Below are positions 1 to 7,499 of a DNA stretch of 20,577 bases, one piece after another; positions within the stretch are counted from its first letter, which is position 1, and the number at the start of each line of letters is the position of its first letter. Source of the stretch: Deltaproteobacteria bacterium (lineage in GTDB: Bacteria; Desulfobacterota; DSM-4660; Desulfatiglandales; Desulfatiglandaceae); assembly GCA_013349725.1 (NCBI GenBank), contig DUZB01000018.1:1-20577 (forward strand), given 5' to 3'. The translations under genes and the position numbers were made by a program. A model generated the notes under the pieces. That model made no database searches. It saw nothing but the letters and a program-made list of their open reading frames with translations, and was not told the origin of the DNA.

Positions 1-141
1 GTTATTGGCGATCAGATGAAGATTTTTTTCTCTGGTCTTTTTACTCCAGCCAATAAAACGATCCCGCACGCCGATATACCAGGGTGCAGAGCCCCATACC
101 AGACAGGAAAGGGGTCAAATCTACTCTTAGCTCTTGCTATC

Positions 142-321
142 CGTTTGTTTAATAATTTACTGTGCTACTGGGCTGTCAGGGAACTTGGCCAAAGGTTGGC
201 GTCAATGAGTCGCAGATTGGATCTTTCAATTACGGCTGTGAGTCAATCGGCTTTGCGGGGTGAACTTCCGGTTAAGCAAAACAATCTATTGCTCGTTGAA
301 GGTGGAAAGTTTACATGTTGA
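142..321 (+). pseudogene. Remnant of REP-associated (Y1) transposase, C-terminal part
   Basis: The plus-strand frame here reads LLCYWAVRELG followed by a helix-turn-helix-like stretch (SMSRRLDLSITAVSQSALRGE) and an NNLLL tail. This resembles the C-terminal DnaA_C-like segment of REP-associated tyrosine (Y1) transposases, where CYWAVRELG, an AVS recognition helix and a final RGE are typical. The catalytic Y1 domain with its HUH motif is absent upstream, and the open frame only runs on by chance to an ATG at 16. I read it as a decayed fragment rather than a working gene. The family match is from memory of its motifs, not from a search. Confidence 0.6.
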
Positions 322-384
322 GAACGTCCCCGGTCTCGCGCTGGAAGAACGACAACCTGTGTCTCTATAGGTACGTCTGCCCCT

Positions 385-1464
385 TCAGGAATCGGTACTC
401 ATCGTAATCAGCAGCCAGCCGGTTGCAGAGATTCTTGCTGCGGCTGCCTTGTACATTGTTTGCCCCACCTTCACCTGCAGATGCCAGATCCCGGCATGGG
501 GATCTTTTTCTACACAGGTTAACACATTCTCCCCTGCCTTATTGAACAGGCTGTTGGATGAAAATACCGCTTTCTTATTCCCGGGAACCCCGGATGTTCG
601 ATAATATAAAATAGCGCTGCCTGCCCTCGTATTGACCCTGTCGATCTCTTCCGTGGCTGCCGCCCTGTTGGCCGCAATGGCCAGACCCTCCCGGTCCATG
701 ATGATACTGACCAGATTCCCGGTTCGACCCGCGATATGCTTGAGCAACCGGCGTGAAAGCTGCGTCAGGGTAATATCCCTGGAAATGACCCCTAAGAGTG
801 TATCCCGGCTGTACACCGGATAGGAAACGGTCACCATCATGCCCGCGTCGGCAAGATCCAGATAGGGTCGCTGCCAGCCGAAACTCCGTCCTTGAAAGTC
901 CGCCACCGTGTAAAAATCCTGCTTTGTAGGGGGCAGGTTGTTCACCGCCTCTTTCAACGGAAGATACGGATAGATAAAGAAAGCCTCATCGGCCGTGGTC
1001 ATATAGACCCAGGAATAGCCAAATGTCTGGTAGGCTGTTTTGAATAGTGGAGTCATGGACACAAAGGCTTTCAATTCCCTGGTAACATGGGGGGTGATAT
1101 GGCGGCCGTTGTAAAAAAGATAGGTCGGAACCGGCGCCTGAAAGACCGGTTCAGGACCACTTGAAAAGGGACGAAAACTCACCGTTTTCCCATTCTCAAA
1201 GGCGCTTTTCATCCAAAGGCCCTTTTCTGCCTCGTCCATGGGCGGAGTGGCCTCGTAAATACGGGCATACTCCTCAGCCAGTGCCTTGATACTTTTGGAA
1301 ACGTGTTCCAGTATCAACTCCAGACTTCGGGAAAGCTGCAGGCTTATTGTCCCAAGGCAGTCTTCGGATTTCATGGCCTGAAGGGTCCGGCCGGCATTCA
1401 TCAAAAAGCAAAATAAAAAGATGAGAACGAAGAACCCGAATCGTCTTCTGAAAAATTTCAGCAT
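385..1464 (-). CDS. Membrane-anchored Cache-domain sensor protein without output domain
   Basis: This 359-residue protein has a basic N-terminus and one membrane segment at about residues 9-26. A large predicted extracytoplasmic region follows. It has the look of a double Cache (dCache) ligand-binding domain: a helical start, the FIYPYLP and WQRPYLD segments, and SYPVYSRDTLLGVISRDITL near residue 215-235. It ends at GWLLITMSTDS. In chemoreceptors, histidine kinases and GGDEF proteins this is the point where the second membrane helix and the output domain would begin. None of these is present, so the protein can bind a ligand but has no visible way to signal alone. The ATG has a GGGAG Shine-Dalgarno 8 nt upstream. 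It lies 36 bp downstream of the HAD gene, probably in one transcript. It may be a natural stand-alone sensor or a kinase cut short next to the transposase remnant. Confidence 0.75.
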   Translation of the reverse strand: MLKFFRRRFGFFVLIFLFCFLMNAGRTLQAMKSEDCLGTISLQLSRSLELILEHVSKSIKALAEEYARIYEATPPMDEAEKGLWMKSAFENGKTVSFRPFSSGPEPVFQAPVPTYLFYNGRHITPHVTRELKAFVSMTPLFKTAYQTFGYSWVYMTTADEAFFIYPYLPLKEAVNNLPPTKQDFYTVADFQGRSFGWQRPYLDLADAGMMVTVSYPVYSRDTLLGVISRDITLTQLSRRLLKHIAGRTGNLVSIIMDREGLAIAANRAAATEEIDRVNTRAGSAILYYRTSGVPGNKKAVFSSNSLFNKAGENVLTCVEKDPHAGIWHLQVKVGQTMYKAAAARISATGWLLITMSTDS

Positions 1465-1500
1465 GGTTTCATCTCCCGTAAAGAACCTTCATTGGATCAT

Positions 1501-2193
1501 TCATCCACCGGTATTTCCTGATAACAACTTCAGGATGTCCACCACCTCCGGGAGATGACGGCACACGAAGTCCGGATCGGGATCTCCCTGTTCCATGGTT
1601 GTCTCCTTTCCATTGGTGAGGTATGCGGTTTTCGCCCCTGCGCTCTTTCCCGCGATAATATCAAAACGAAAATCCCCCACCACAAGCAGTTCTTCGGGCG
1701 GAAAACCCATTGCAAAGGCTGCTTTGATTACCCCATCGGGATGAGGTTTTGGCAGGGAATTGTCGCGGGTGATCACCACGGCAAAATCAGTCATGGAAAA
1801 GCCCCGGAAACTCGACAGCGCAGTTTGTATGGACCGAAGACTGTTTCGGGTCAGGATGCCGAAAGGGATCTTCATTCTCCCGAGATTTGAAAGACACGCG
1901 CTTACCCCCCTGTTGGGGATAGACTCTCTTGCGGCCGCCTCTTCATGGGTTTCAAGCATCTCCTTGAGAAGAGCACGCCTTTCGGCAGGCTGTTTTTCAA
2001 TATACTCAAGGATCGGCTGATCCAAAGGGCATCCCAAATCCCGCTTGATGGCCTTGAAGTTAATGGCGCCGGGGACCGTTAACGTCCCATCGAAATCAAA
2101 TAGAACACCCTTGATTGGAAATTCTTTATCCGTGCCGGTTCCCCTCATGACTTCTGTCCGAACTCCCTGGTAGAGCAACCCTTTTCCTTTCAC
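1501..2193 (-). CDS. HAD-superfamily hydrolase, phosphoglycolate phosphatase-like
   Basis: This 230-residue protein carries all four HAD motifs: DFDGT (nucleophile D33, acid/base D35), T115 in ILTRN, K149 in LPKPHPD, and GDFRFD with D174 and D178 for magnesium. The helical cap after motif I (about residues 45-95) is that of the Gph/PGP-like subfamily. The likely reaction is Mg-dependent hydrolysis of a small phosphomonoester in the cytoplasm; the substrate cannot be told. The start is GTG at 2193, supported by AAGGAG about 6 nt upstream; a later ATG (codon 16) has no comparable site. It is divergent from the hisD-like gene, with 252 bp between them. Confidence 0.88.
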   Translation of the reverse strand: MKGKGLLYQGVRTEVMRGTGTDKEFPIKGVLFDFDGTLTVPGAINFKAIKRDLGCPLDQPILEYIEKQPAERRALLKEMLETHEEAAARESIPNRGVSACLSNLGRMKIPFGILTRNSLRSIQTALSSFRGFSMTDFAVVITRDNSLPKPHPDGVIKAAFAMGFPPEELLVVGDFRFDIIAGKSAGAKTAYLTNGKETTMEQGDPDPDFVCRHLPEVVDILKLLSGNTGG

Positions 2194-2445
2194 AAGAACT
2201 CCTTTGACTTAGCGGTCAAGATATCTTAACATCCGGAAACATTCAACCACGTTAGGGCCTGCCGACCTCCTTTCTGAAGATCCTGTTTTCTGTGGTTTTG
2301 GAATAAGGATAGGAGGAGACGTTAAGAACCTTTCGTTTGTCACACCACATTCTATCAGATCCCCGAATCGTTTGCAACACCGGTTGCGGGGTCAAATGGG
2401 GAAATACAGAAAGAGCAGGATGATCAAAAACAGAGAGGAATATTC

Positions 2446-3747
2446 ATGAGGATCCACAGATATCCTGAAGAAAAAGAACTGCTGAACCAAAAACTTTCGC
2501 GGCGCAAAAAGCTCTACGACCGTTCGCTCGTTCAATCGGTTACCGATATTTTCAACCAGGTTGCCGAATCGGGGGACGAAGCCATTCTCCATCTCACGGA
2601 GAAATTCGACCATGTCCAATTAGATACTCTGCGGATCTCGGAGGAATATATTCGGAAATGCGTTGGTCAGATCCCGGATGAACTTCTTCGCGCTATCCAC
2701 CATGCCAGAAGAAATATTGAAGAAGTGAACCGGTACCTCCTGCCTGAAGACATGAAAACCGTGAAGATTCGAGAGGGTACCGTCATCGGCGAAAAAACGA
2801 CGCCCCTGGCTTCGGTGGGGCTGTGGGTCCCTGCAAGGAAAGGTCCTTTGATTTCAACCGCGCTGATGCTGGTGGGCGCCGCCAAAGTGGCAGGCGTCAA
2901 AAGAATTGTCGTAGGAATGGCGCCGAACGCAAGAGGGGAAGCAGATCCCGCAACCGTTGCGGCTTCGAACCTGGCCGGGGCAACTGATATTGTCGTGGGA
3001 AACGGGGTAGGGGTAATCGCCGGATTCTCCATGGGGACGGAAACCATTCCTGAAGTTGACGGTATTTTCGGACCCGGTCCGGGAGGCATTGCTGCTGCCA
3101 TGAGTGTTGCGTTCTCTTATGGAAAAAAGACCGTTCTGGGAATAGGTCCCACTGACTCGGCCATCATCTGCGACGAAACGGCTGATCCGGAAATCCTTGC
3201 ATACGATATGATTAATGAAGGGGAACATGGCCCGGATTCATCATCCATCCTGGCTACAACCTCCATGGAGGTTGCGGAAGGGGTCTGCCGGCATCTGGAT
3301 GAATACCTGAAGAAAGGCCCCGAAAGGGGGAGTATCCTTCAAACGGTTTTCTCTGAAGAAGGGCTTGGCGCGGTCATCCATTGCGAGAGTCTTGAAGACG
3401 CCATGGATGTGATCAATGAGTATGCCCCGGAACACATGATCATCAAATGCAAAAAGAACAACGAGGAGGCAGTCCTGAGCGGCATCCGGAATGCGGGAGA
3501 AATTCTGGTTGGAGAATACGCCCCCTTCACTGCGGGAAACTATGCCATCGGCATAACGGCCGTACTGCCCACCAATGGGTACGCAAAGAGTGTTTCGGGC
3601 ATCACTTCAAAGGACATGGTAAAGACTTCCACCATCGGGATACTGGACAGGGAAGCCCTGCACCGGCTCCTCCCGACCATTCGGGAGATAGGGAAATGGG
3701 AAGGGCTGCCTTCCCATGTGCTGGCTGTTGAGAAAAGATTTGAATAG
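2446..3747 (+). CDS. Histidinol dehydrogenase-family protein with divergent metal site
   Basis: The 433-residue length and overall sequence match the HisD family of NAD- and zinc-dependent dehydrogenases, which oxidise an alcohol through an aldehyde to an acid. The APEH catalytic pair is kept (E329, H330), as are an EGEH segment and a C-terminal GLPSHVLAVEKR. Compared with E. coli HisD, ligand Gln259 is Glu (E258) and Asp360 is Asn (N365), while His262 (H261) and His419 (H424) remain. The usual GPGN.YV motif is GPGPGGIAA, AGPSE is IGPTD, and GPNHVLPT is GITAVLPT. HGPDSS follows the EGEH motif. These changes argue against histidinol as substrate, and no other his gene is near. It is probably a paralogue acting on another hydroxy compound. 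The ATG has GAGG a few nt upstream. The gene stands alone. Confidence 0.85.
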   Translation: MRIHRYPEEKELLNQKLSRRKKLYDRSLVQSVTDIFNQVAESGDEAILHLTEKFDHVQLDTLRISEEYIRKCVGQIPDELLRAIHHARRNIEEVNRYLLPEDMKTVKIREGTVIGEKTTPLASVGLWVPARKGPLISTALMLVGAAKVAGVKRIVVGMAPNARGEADPATVAASNLAGATDIVVGNGVGVIAGFSMGTETIPEVDGIFGPGPGGIAAAMSVAFSYGKKTVLGIGPTDSAIICDETADPEILAYDMINEGEHGPDSSSILATTSMEVAEGVCRHLDEYLKKGPERGSILQTVFSEEGLGAVIHCESLEDAMDVINEYAPEHMIIKCKKNNEEAVLSGIRNAGEILVGEYAPFTAGNYAIGITAVLPTNGYAKSVSGITSKDMVKTSTIGILDREALHRLLPTIREIGKWEGLPSHVLAVEKRFE

Positions 3748-3750
3748 CTT

Positions 3751-3784
3751 GTGCCTGAACGAAACTTTATTCATGCACGGTTTT
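3751..3784 (+). terminator. Possible rho-independent terminator after hisD-like gene
   Basis: Just past the stop, GTGC-C-TGAA pairs with TTCA-T-GCAC with one internal mismatch and a loop of about 10 nt, followed by GGTTTT. The stem is modest and the T-run short, so this is a weak candidate. Confidence 0.35.
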
Positions 3785-4342
3785 GGAGTAAGGCATATTG
3801 CAGGGTTTTGATGGCCTGAATTCTTTGCGATACTATCAAGTATGTCAAATGGTTGGAGCTTTAAAGCGAATTTCTGCACCTACTGTATCTTGTGTCTGTG
3901 CAGCGTTTTCCGATTTTCCGTTTCTATAGGAAATTTTCGTCAATGCATGGCGAGATCCCGGCAAATTGGTCCATGAAAGCGAAATCTGTGACTTCAAGGC
4001 TGGCATATGTAATCTTGCGTTGGACACTTCTCAAATTTTCGGTTTACAGGGGTTGAAAATCGGACTAAATTGGGTCAAGTGACGTACAAGACTTAATGCA
4101 AGCAAGATTCTGTTTCAAAGCCATCTGATTTGACAACAACTGAATATGTAAGCTTGAATCTGGCTGTTATCAAGGATTGCCGCAGTCTTCAGTAGAATCA
4201 TGATCAAATCCTATCTATTACTTTATCGTAAATGGAGGTTATTATTAAGATGTTTATTATCATTACAACATGTTAGCTTGGCCCGACCCCAGCCCCGGAA
4301 GCTTTTCAAACCGCACAATGCTGCCGACAGATTGTACTACTT
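3785..4342. other. Gene-poor spacer
   Basis: No convincing gene is seen in this roughly 560-bp stretch. A 60-codon minus frame at 3845-4027 has no recognisable motif or ribosome site. A 14-codon frame at 4231-4275 encodes an Ile-rich peptide and is not supported further. The part around 4130-4260 is AT-rich and unlike the GC-richer genes on either side. Confidence 0.5.
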
Positions 4343-4387
4343 TACCTTGAAAATCTTCAGTTGACATGACTATTTTCAAGGTATAAT
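4343..4387 (+). promoter_or_regulatory. Promoter embedded in a 12-bp inverted repeat, leaderless start
   Basis: A perfect 12-bp inverted repeat, TACCTTGAAAAT (4343-4354) and ATTTTCAAGGTA (4372-4383), surrounds a -35 box TTGACA (4361-4366) and overlaps a -10 box TATAAT (4382-4387). The spacer is 15 nt. The ATG of the ATPase gene begins at 4396, about 8 nt after the -10 box, so the transcript would start at or next to the start codon, with no Shine-Dalgarno. The palindrome could bind a repressor or regulator. Confidence 0.6.
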
Positions 4388-5042
4388 ATGATTCAATGAT
4401 TCCCAGACCAGAACCTATCCGTCAAATAGGGACTTCGTTTCATATACATCCAGCCACTGCCCTGCTCGGACCGCGGCAATGTGGCAAGACTACTTTGGCT
4501 CGGTTCATCGCTGAACAAGAGCCGTCCACATTTTTTGACCTGGAAGACCCTGTTGACATCCAGCGTCTTACTGCTCCCATGCAGGCGTTGAAGGATCTCT
4601 CCGGCCTGGTAATAATAGACGAGATTCAAAGAAAACCCGAACTGTTCGAATTGCTCCGTGTACTTGTGGATCGATCCTCCGGACAAAATACCAAATTTCT
4701 GTTACTTGGATCAGCATCACCGCATTTGGTCAAAGGTGTTTCCGAATCTCTTGCTGGAAGAATCGGATTTGTTGATTTGGGTGGTTTTCCTAAATCTTTT
4801 CTTGCCGATTCCGAGTCTGACAGTATCCTATGGCGTGAGAGCTTTATCCGAACGTTTCTTGAAAGAGACATTCCGCAGCTTGGCATAAACATTGCCGCGG
4901 AAACCCTTCGCCGATTCTGGACGATGGTAGCCCATTACCATGGGCAGGTGTGGAATGCAGCGGAATTCGCCCGGGCTCTTGGTACTGCTGAAAATACAGC
5001 CCGGCGCTATCTCGATATTCTTTCCGGCGCCGGCATCGATGC

Positions 5043-5076
5043 TTTTCGTTTGCCGTCGTCTCCCGGCAAACGAAAA
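5043..5076. repeat. Perfect 13-bp palindrome with 8-nt loop
   Basis: TTTTCGTTTGCCG (5043-5055) is the exact inverse of CGGCAAACGAAAA (5064-5076). It lies where the ATPase reading frame loses family similarity, so it may be an inserted REP-like palindrome. A run of A residues follows on the plus strand. Confidence 0.7.
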
Positions 5077-5084
5077 AAATACTC

Positions 5085-5113
5085 ATCTTCGTGCTCTCGG
5101 TGCCTCTGTGGTG
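5085..5113 (+). repeat. Degenerate CTTCGTG-type tandem repeat
   Basis: CTTCGTGCTCTCGGTGCCTCTGTGGTG is a chain of near-repeats of about nine bases (CTTCGTG, CTCGGTG, CTCTGTGGTG). Sequences of this type are, as I recall, scattered in intergenic DNA of many bacteria. It directly follows the 13-bp palindrome. Confidence 0.4.
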
Positions 5114-5318
5114 CAATCCAATTGCCGTTAGGACTTCAATAAATTTTAAGTTACCGTATTTATGAAACTCTGTACTTAGGACTGATTTTGTTGTATGATG
5201 TAATTAGTCTTGTCGTATGTTTGGGTATTTTCCATGAGATTTTGAGCCCGCGCATTCATTCCGAAATTTGGATTGTGCAGCTCATGCCTACTGAAACCCT
5301 GAGACCCCTGTCCGGCCA

Positions 5319-6104
5319 ATGTCACGATCCGCCAAACTGAAACACCTGATCCTGTTCGCTGCGCTGTCCCTCTTGTTTCTGATATCTATTTCTTCAGCCG
5401 GGGCGGAACACCCCTTCCCGAAACCGGAGGGCCTCGTTAATGACTTTGCCCATGTGATCTCCCCTGGCTATAAACAGAAGATTACCGCTGTTACCGGGGA
5501 ATTGCTTCAGAAAACGGGAATTCCGGTGGTGGTCGTCACCATGCCGGATATGGGGGGAGCGGAGTATAACGACTATGCCAACCGCCTTTACCAAGCCTGG
5601 GGAATCGGAAAAAAAGGGGAAGACAAGGGCGTCCTCATTTTCGTGGCGGTCAAAGAGAGAAAGATGCGCATTGAGACCGGGTATGGCGTGGAGGGAGTCC
5701 TCCCCGACGGCCTGGTCGGGGAGATACGCGATCGTTACATGACCCCTTTGCTGAAACAGGACAAATTCGGCGAAGGGTTGTTTGCGGGCGCATCAGCCGT
5801 GGCCCGGGTCCTTGCGAAGGCCTCGGGGGTGGCGTTAGGCGGTCAGGCGCCGGAAAACAGTGTCAAGAAACAGTCAGGGTTTTCTCTTTTCCCCATCCTT
5901 ATCCTATTGATCATCATTATGCTCATATCGAAAAAGGTAGGCGGATCGTGGTTTTACCTCCTGCTCCTTCTGCTTGGTCATGGCGGCGGGGGAGGTCATG
6001 GATCAAGCCGTTCCAGTGGTGGATTCGGCGGCGGTTTCAGCGGTGGATTCGGCGGTTTCGGGGGCGGCATGAGCGGAGGCGGCGGCGCCGGAGGCGGCTT
6101 TTAA
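5319..6104 (+). CDS. TPM-domain exported membrane protein with Gly-rich tail
   Basis: This 261-residue protein has a signal peptide (cleavage likely after SAGA, residue 29). A TPM domain follows at about residues 36-165: VNDFAHVIS, TGIPVVVVTMPDM, DKGVLIFVAVKERKMRIETGYGVEGVLPD and VGEIRDRYMTPLL. Two hydrophobic stretches (189-204, 211-220) come next, then an almost pure Gly/Ser/Phe tail (221-261). This is the YgcG-type layout. TPM domains have been linked to phosphatase activity and to photosystem repair in plants, but their bacterial role is unclear. The domain faces the periplasm. The ATG has no clear Shine-Dalgarno site; it is chosen because it gives a complete signal peptide. It heads a tight cluster with the nucleotidyltransferase-like gene (11 bp gap) and lemA, a common TPM/LemA partnership. 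Confidence 0.88.
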   Translation: MSRSAKLKHLILFAALSLLFLISISSAGAEHPFPKPEGLVNDFAHVISPGYKQKITAVTGELLQKTGIPVVVVTMPDMGGAEYNDYANRLYQAWGIGKKGEDKGVLIFVAVKERKMRIETGYGVEGVLPDGLVGEIRDRYMTPLLKQDKFGEGLFAGASAVARVLAKASGVALGGQAPENSVKKQSGFSLFPILILLIIIMLISKKVGGSWFYLLLLLLGHGGGGGHGSSRSSGGFGGGFSGGFGGFGGGMSGGGGAGGGF

Positions 6105-6115
6105 AAGGAGCAACG

Positions 6116-6847
6116 ATGGGGAAAAATCAAACTGATCCAAAAAGGTTACTGCCGGATATTACAGACGACTACAAGTCCCTTTTCGGCGATGACCTTGTCA
6201 GCATTATCCTTTATGGCAGTGCAACGGGACGGGGTTTCCGGCCCGGAAAATCCGACATCAATTTCATGATCGTGCTCACGGAAGAGGGGATAGAACATCT
6301 TGACCGGACCTTTGATGTGGTAGGTAAATGGCGGAAAAGGGGCGTGGCCGTTCCTCTCTTTTTGACGGAAGAATACATCCAAACCTCCTTGGATGTTTTT
6401 CCCATTGAATATCTCAATTTCCGAAACAACCACGTTCAGGTTTTTGGGAAGGAGATCCTCAAAGGTCTTGAATTCAATACCGAGTTCCTCCGGCTTCAGT
6501 GTGAAAGGGAGATCAAGGGCAAACTCCTTCTGCTGAGAGGGGCCTTTGTTGAGACCTCGGGGAAGGGAAAGGCCCTGAAAGGGCTTATCATACAGGCTCT
6601 CCCGGCGTTGATGGCAATCTTTGAGGCCTTATTGCACCTGAAAAGCATGGATCTCCCCGGAGAAAGACGTCAGATCGTCGGGGCGGTGGCTGACGCATTT
6701 GGTTTGGAGCTTGGGGTATTTGAAGGCCTTCTTGATATCAAGGAGGAAAAGTCCAAGATCGGCGAAGAAGAAAGCCTTCATCTGGTTAAAGGCTGCTTGA
6801 AGGAAATGAGAAAGCTTTCTGTACTGGTAAATTCATTGGGAGGATAA
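6116..6847 (+). CDS. Nucleotidyltransferase-fold protein, catalytic Asp replaced by Asn
   Basis: This 243-residue protein begins at ATG 6116, with AAGGAG 5 nt upstream, just after the TPM stop. The N-terminal half has the pol-beta nucleotidyltransferase signature YGSATGRG...KSDIN (G34, S35, D47, N49). The second metal-binding Asp of the usual SDxD is Asn. No clear third Asp is visible; the segment after it reads AVPLFLTEEYI. The C-terminal half is helical (LRLQCEREIKGKLLLLRGAF, then ALPALMAIFEALLHL). It may bind nucleotides without transferring them, or may have lost activity. Position between TPM and lemA, and the overlap of its end with the lemA ribosome site, suggest co-translation with envelope proteins. 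I know no assigned function. Confidence 0.82.
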   Translation: MGKNQTDPKRLLPDITDDYKSLFGDDLVSIILYGSATGRGFRPGKSDINFMIVLTEEGIEHLDRTFDVVGKWRKRGVAVPLFLTEEYIQTSLDVFPIEYLNFRNNHVQVFGKEILKGLEFNTEFLRLQCEREIKGKLLLLRGAFVETSGKGKALKGLIIQALPALMAIFEALLHLKSMDLPGERRQIVGAVADAFGLELGVFEGLLDIKEEKSKIGEEESLHLVKGCLKEMRKLSVLVNSLGG

Positions 6848-6848
6848 C

Positions 6849-7424
6849 GTGGGGAAAGGACTAAAGACCTTACTGGTTGTTTTAGGCATATTGCTGCTTA
6901 TCGTTTTTGCCGCTTATTCCTATCTGAAGGGGACCTACAATACCCTTGTGACCATGGATGAAGGCGTCAAAGGGGCGTGGGCCCAGGTGGAAAATCAACT
7001 CCAGCGTCGTTATGACCTGATCCCCAATTATGTTGAGACGGTCAAAGGCTATGCCAAACACGAAAAAGAGGTTTTCGTTGAAGTTGCCGAGGCCCGCTCA
7101 AAAGTGGCGGGCGCCGCCACCGTCAACGATAAGATCCAGGCCAACAGTCAGCTCAGCTCCGCCCTTGGACGGTTGTTGCTGGTCGTTGAACGGTATCCGG
7201 AGTTGAAGGCCAACACCAATTTCATCCGTCTGCAGGATGAGTTGGCGGGAACTGAAAACCGTATCGCGGTAGAGCGCAGGCGGTTTAACGAGTTGGTGAA
7301 GGACTATAACGTTAAGATACGAAGCTTTCCCACGAATATATTGGCGGGCATGTTCGGGTTTGAAAAGGCCGCTTTCTTCCAAGTCCCCAAGGAACAACAG
7401 CAAGCGCCCAAAGTAAAGTTTTAG
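6849..7424 (+). CDS. lemA: LemA family membrane protein
   Basis: This 191-residue protein has an N-terminal membrane helix (residues 7-25). The LemA helical-bundle signature follows: VKGAWAQVENQLQRRYDLI at 40-58, then PNYVETVKGYAKHEKEV. The TNFIRLQDELAGTENRIAVER segment comes later, and near the end NILAGMFGFEKAAFFQ. The length is typical of the family. The start is GTG at 6849, with GGGAGG (6838-6843) overlapping the end of the upstream gene, so the two are translationally linked. LemA has an inside-short, outside-long topology and is of unknown biochemical role, often next to TPM-domain genes as here. Confidence 0.93.
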   Translation: MGKGLKTLLVVLGILLLIVFAAYSYLKGTYNTLVTMDEGVKGAWAQVENQLQRRYDLIPNYVETVKGYAKHEKEVFVEVAEARSKVAGAATVNDKIQANSQLSSALGRLLLVVERYPELKANTNFIRLQDELAGTENRIAVERRRFNELVKDYNVKIRSFPTNILAGMFGFEKAAFFQVPKEQQQAPKVKF

Positions 7425-7428
7425 CCCT

Positions 7429-7465
7429 TGGCCCCCTGGCGCTGCGAGGCGCAAGAGGGCGGCCA
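7429..7465. terminator. Nested hairpin between convergent genes
   Basis: TGGCC-CCCT pairs with AGGG-C-GGCCA, and the interior GCGC (7439-7442) pairs with GCGC (7449-7452), giving a stable structure between lemA and rlmKL, which converge. There is no strong T-run on either strand, so its role as a bidirectional terminator is only plausible. Confidence 0.45.
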
Positions 7466-7499
7466 CACGGTGGAAGCATTAACGCTACGCCTTCTCTCT

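Larger units (their letters stand above)
4396..5142 (+). pseudogene. Degenerate AAA_14/DUF4143 ATPase gene
   Basis: The N-terminal half is a clear AAA_14-type ATPase. It starts MIPR, has a Walker A GPRQCGKT (residues 25-32), a Walker B LVIIDEIQ (71-78), a sensor-like LLLGSASP (102-109) and SLAGRIGFVDLGGF. Family members then carry a further stretch of roughly 18-20 residues before RGGFP. Here GGF (129-131) runs directly into PKSFLADSES, as if two GGF-coding repeats had recombined. The DUF4143 part (WRESFIRTFLERDIPQLG, then NTARRYLDILSG) stops near residue 212. It is replaced by an unrelated Ser/Lys/Cys-rich tail read through a palindrome, ending at residue 248, whereas full members run to about 370-400. 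I judge it non-functional or remodelled. Such ATPases are mobile accessory genes of unknown function. The family comparison is from memory. Confidence 0.75.

Noticed and set aside
2446..3747. Assignment as true histidinol dehydrogenase of histidine synthesis
   Set aside because: Two zinc ligands and several signature motifs differ, and no other his gene is nearby.
3845..4027. Short minus-strand open frame in the spacer after the hisD-like gene
   Set aside because: No recognisable motif, no ribosome site and no supporting neighbour.
5948..6115. N-terminal extension of the nucleotidyltransferase-like protein
   Set aside because: It is an Arg/Trp-rich reading of the TPM Gly-rich repeat in another frame; the ATG at 6116 has a strong ribosome site.
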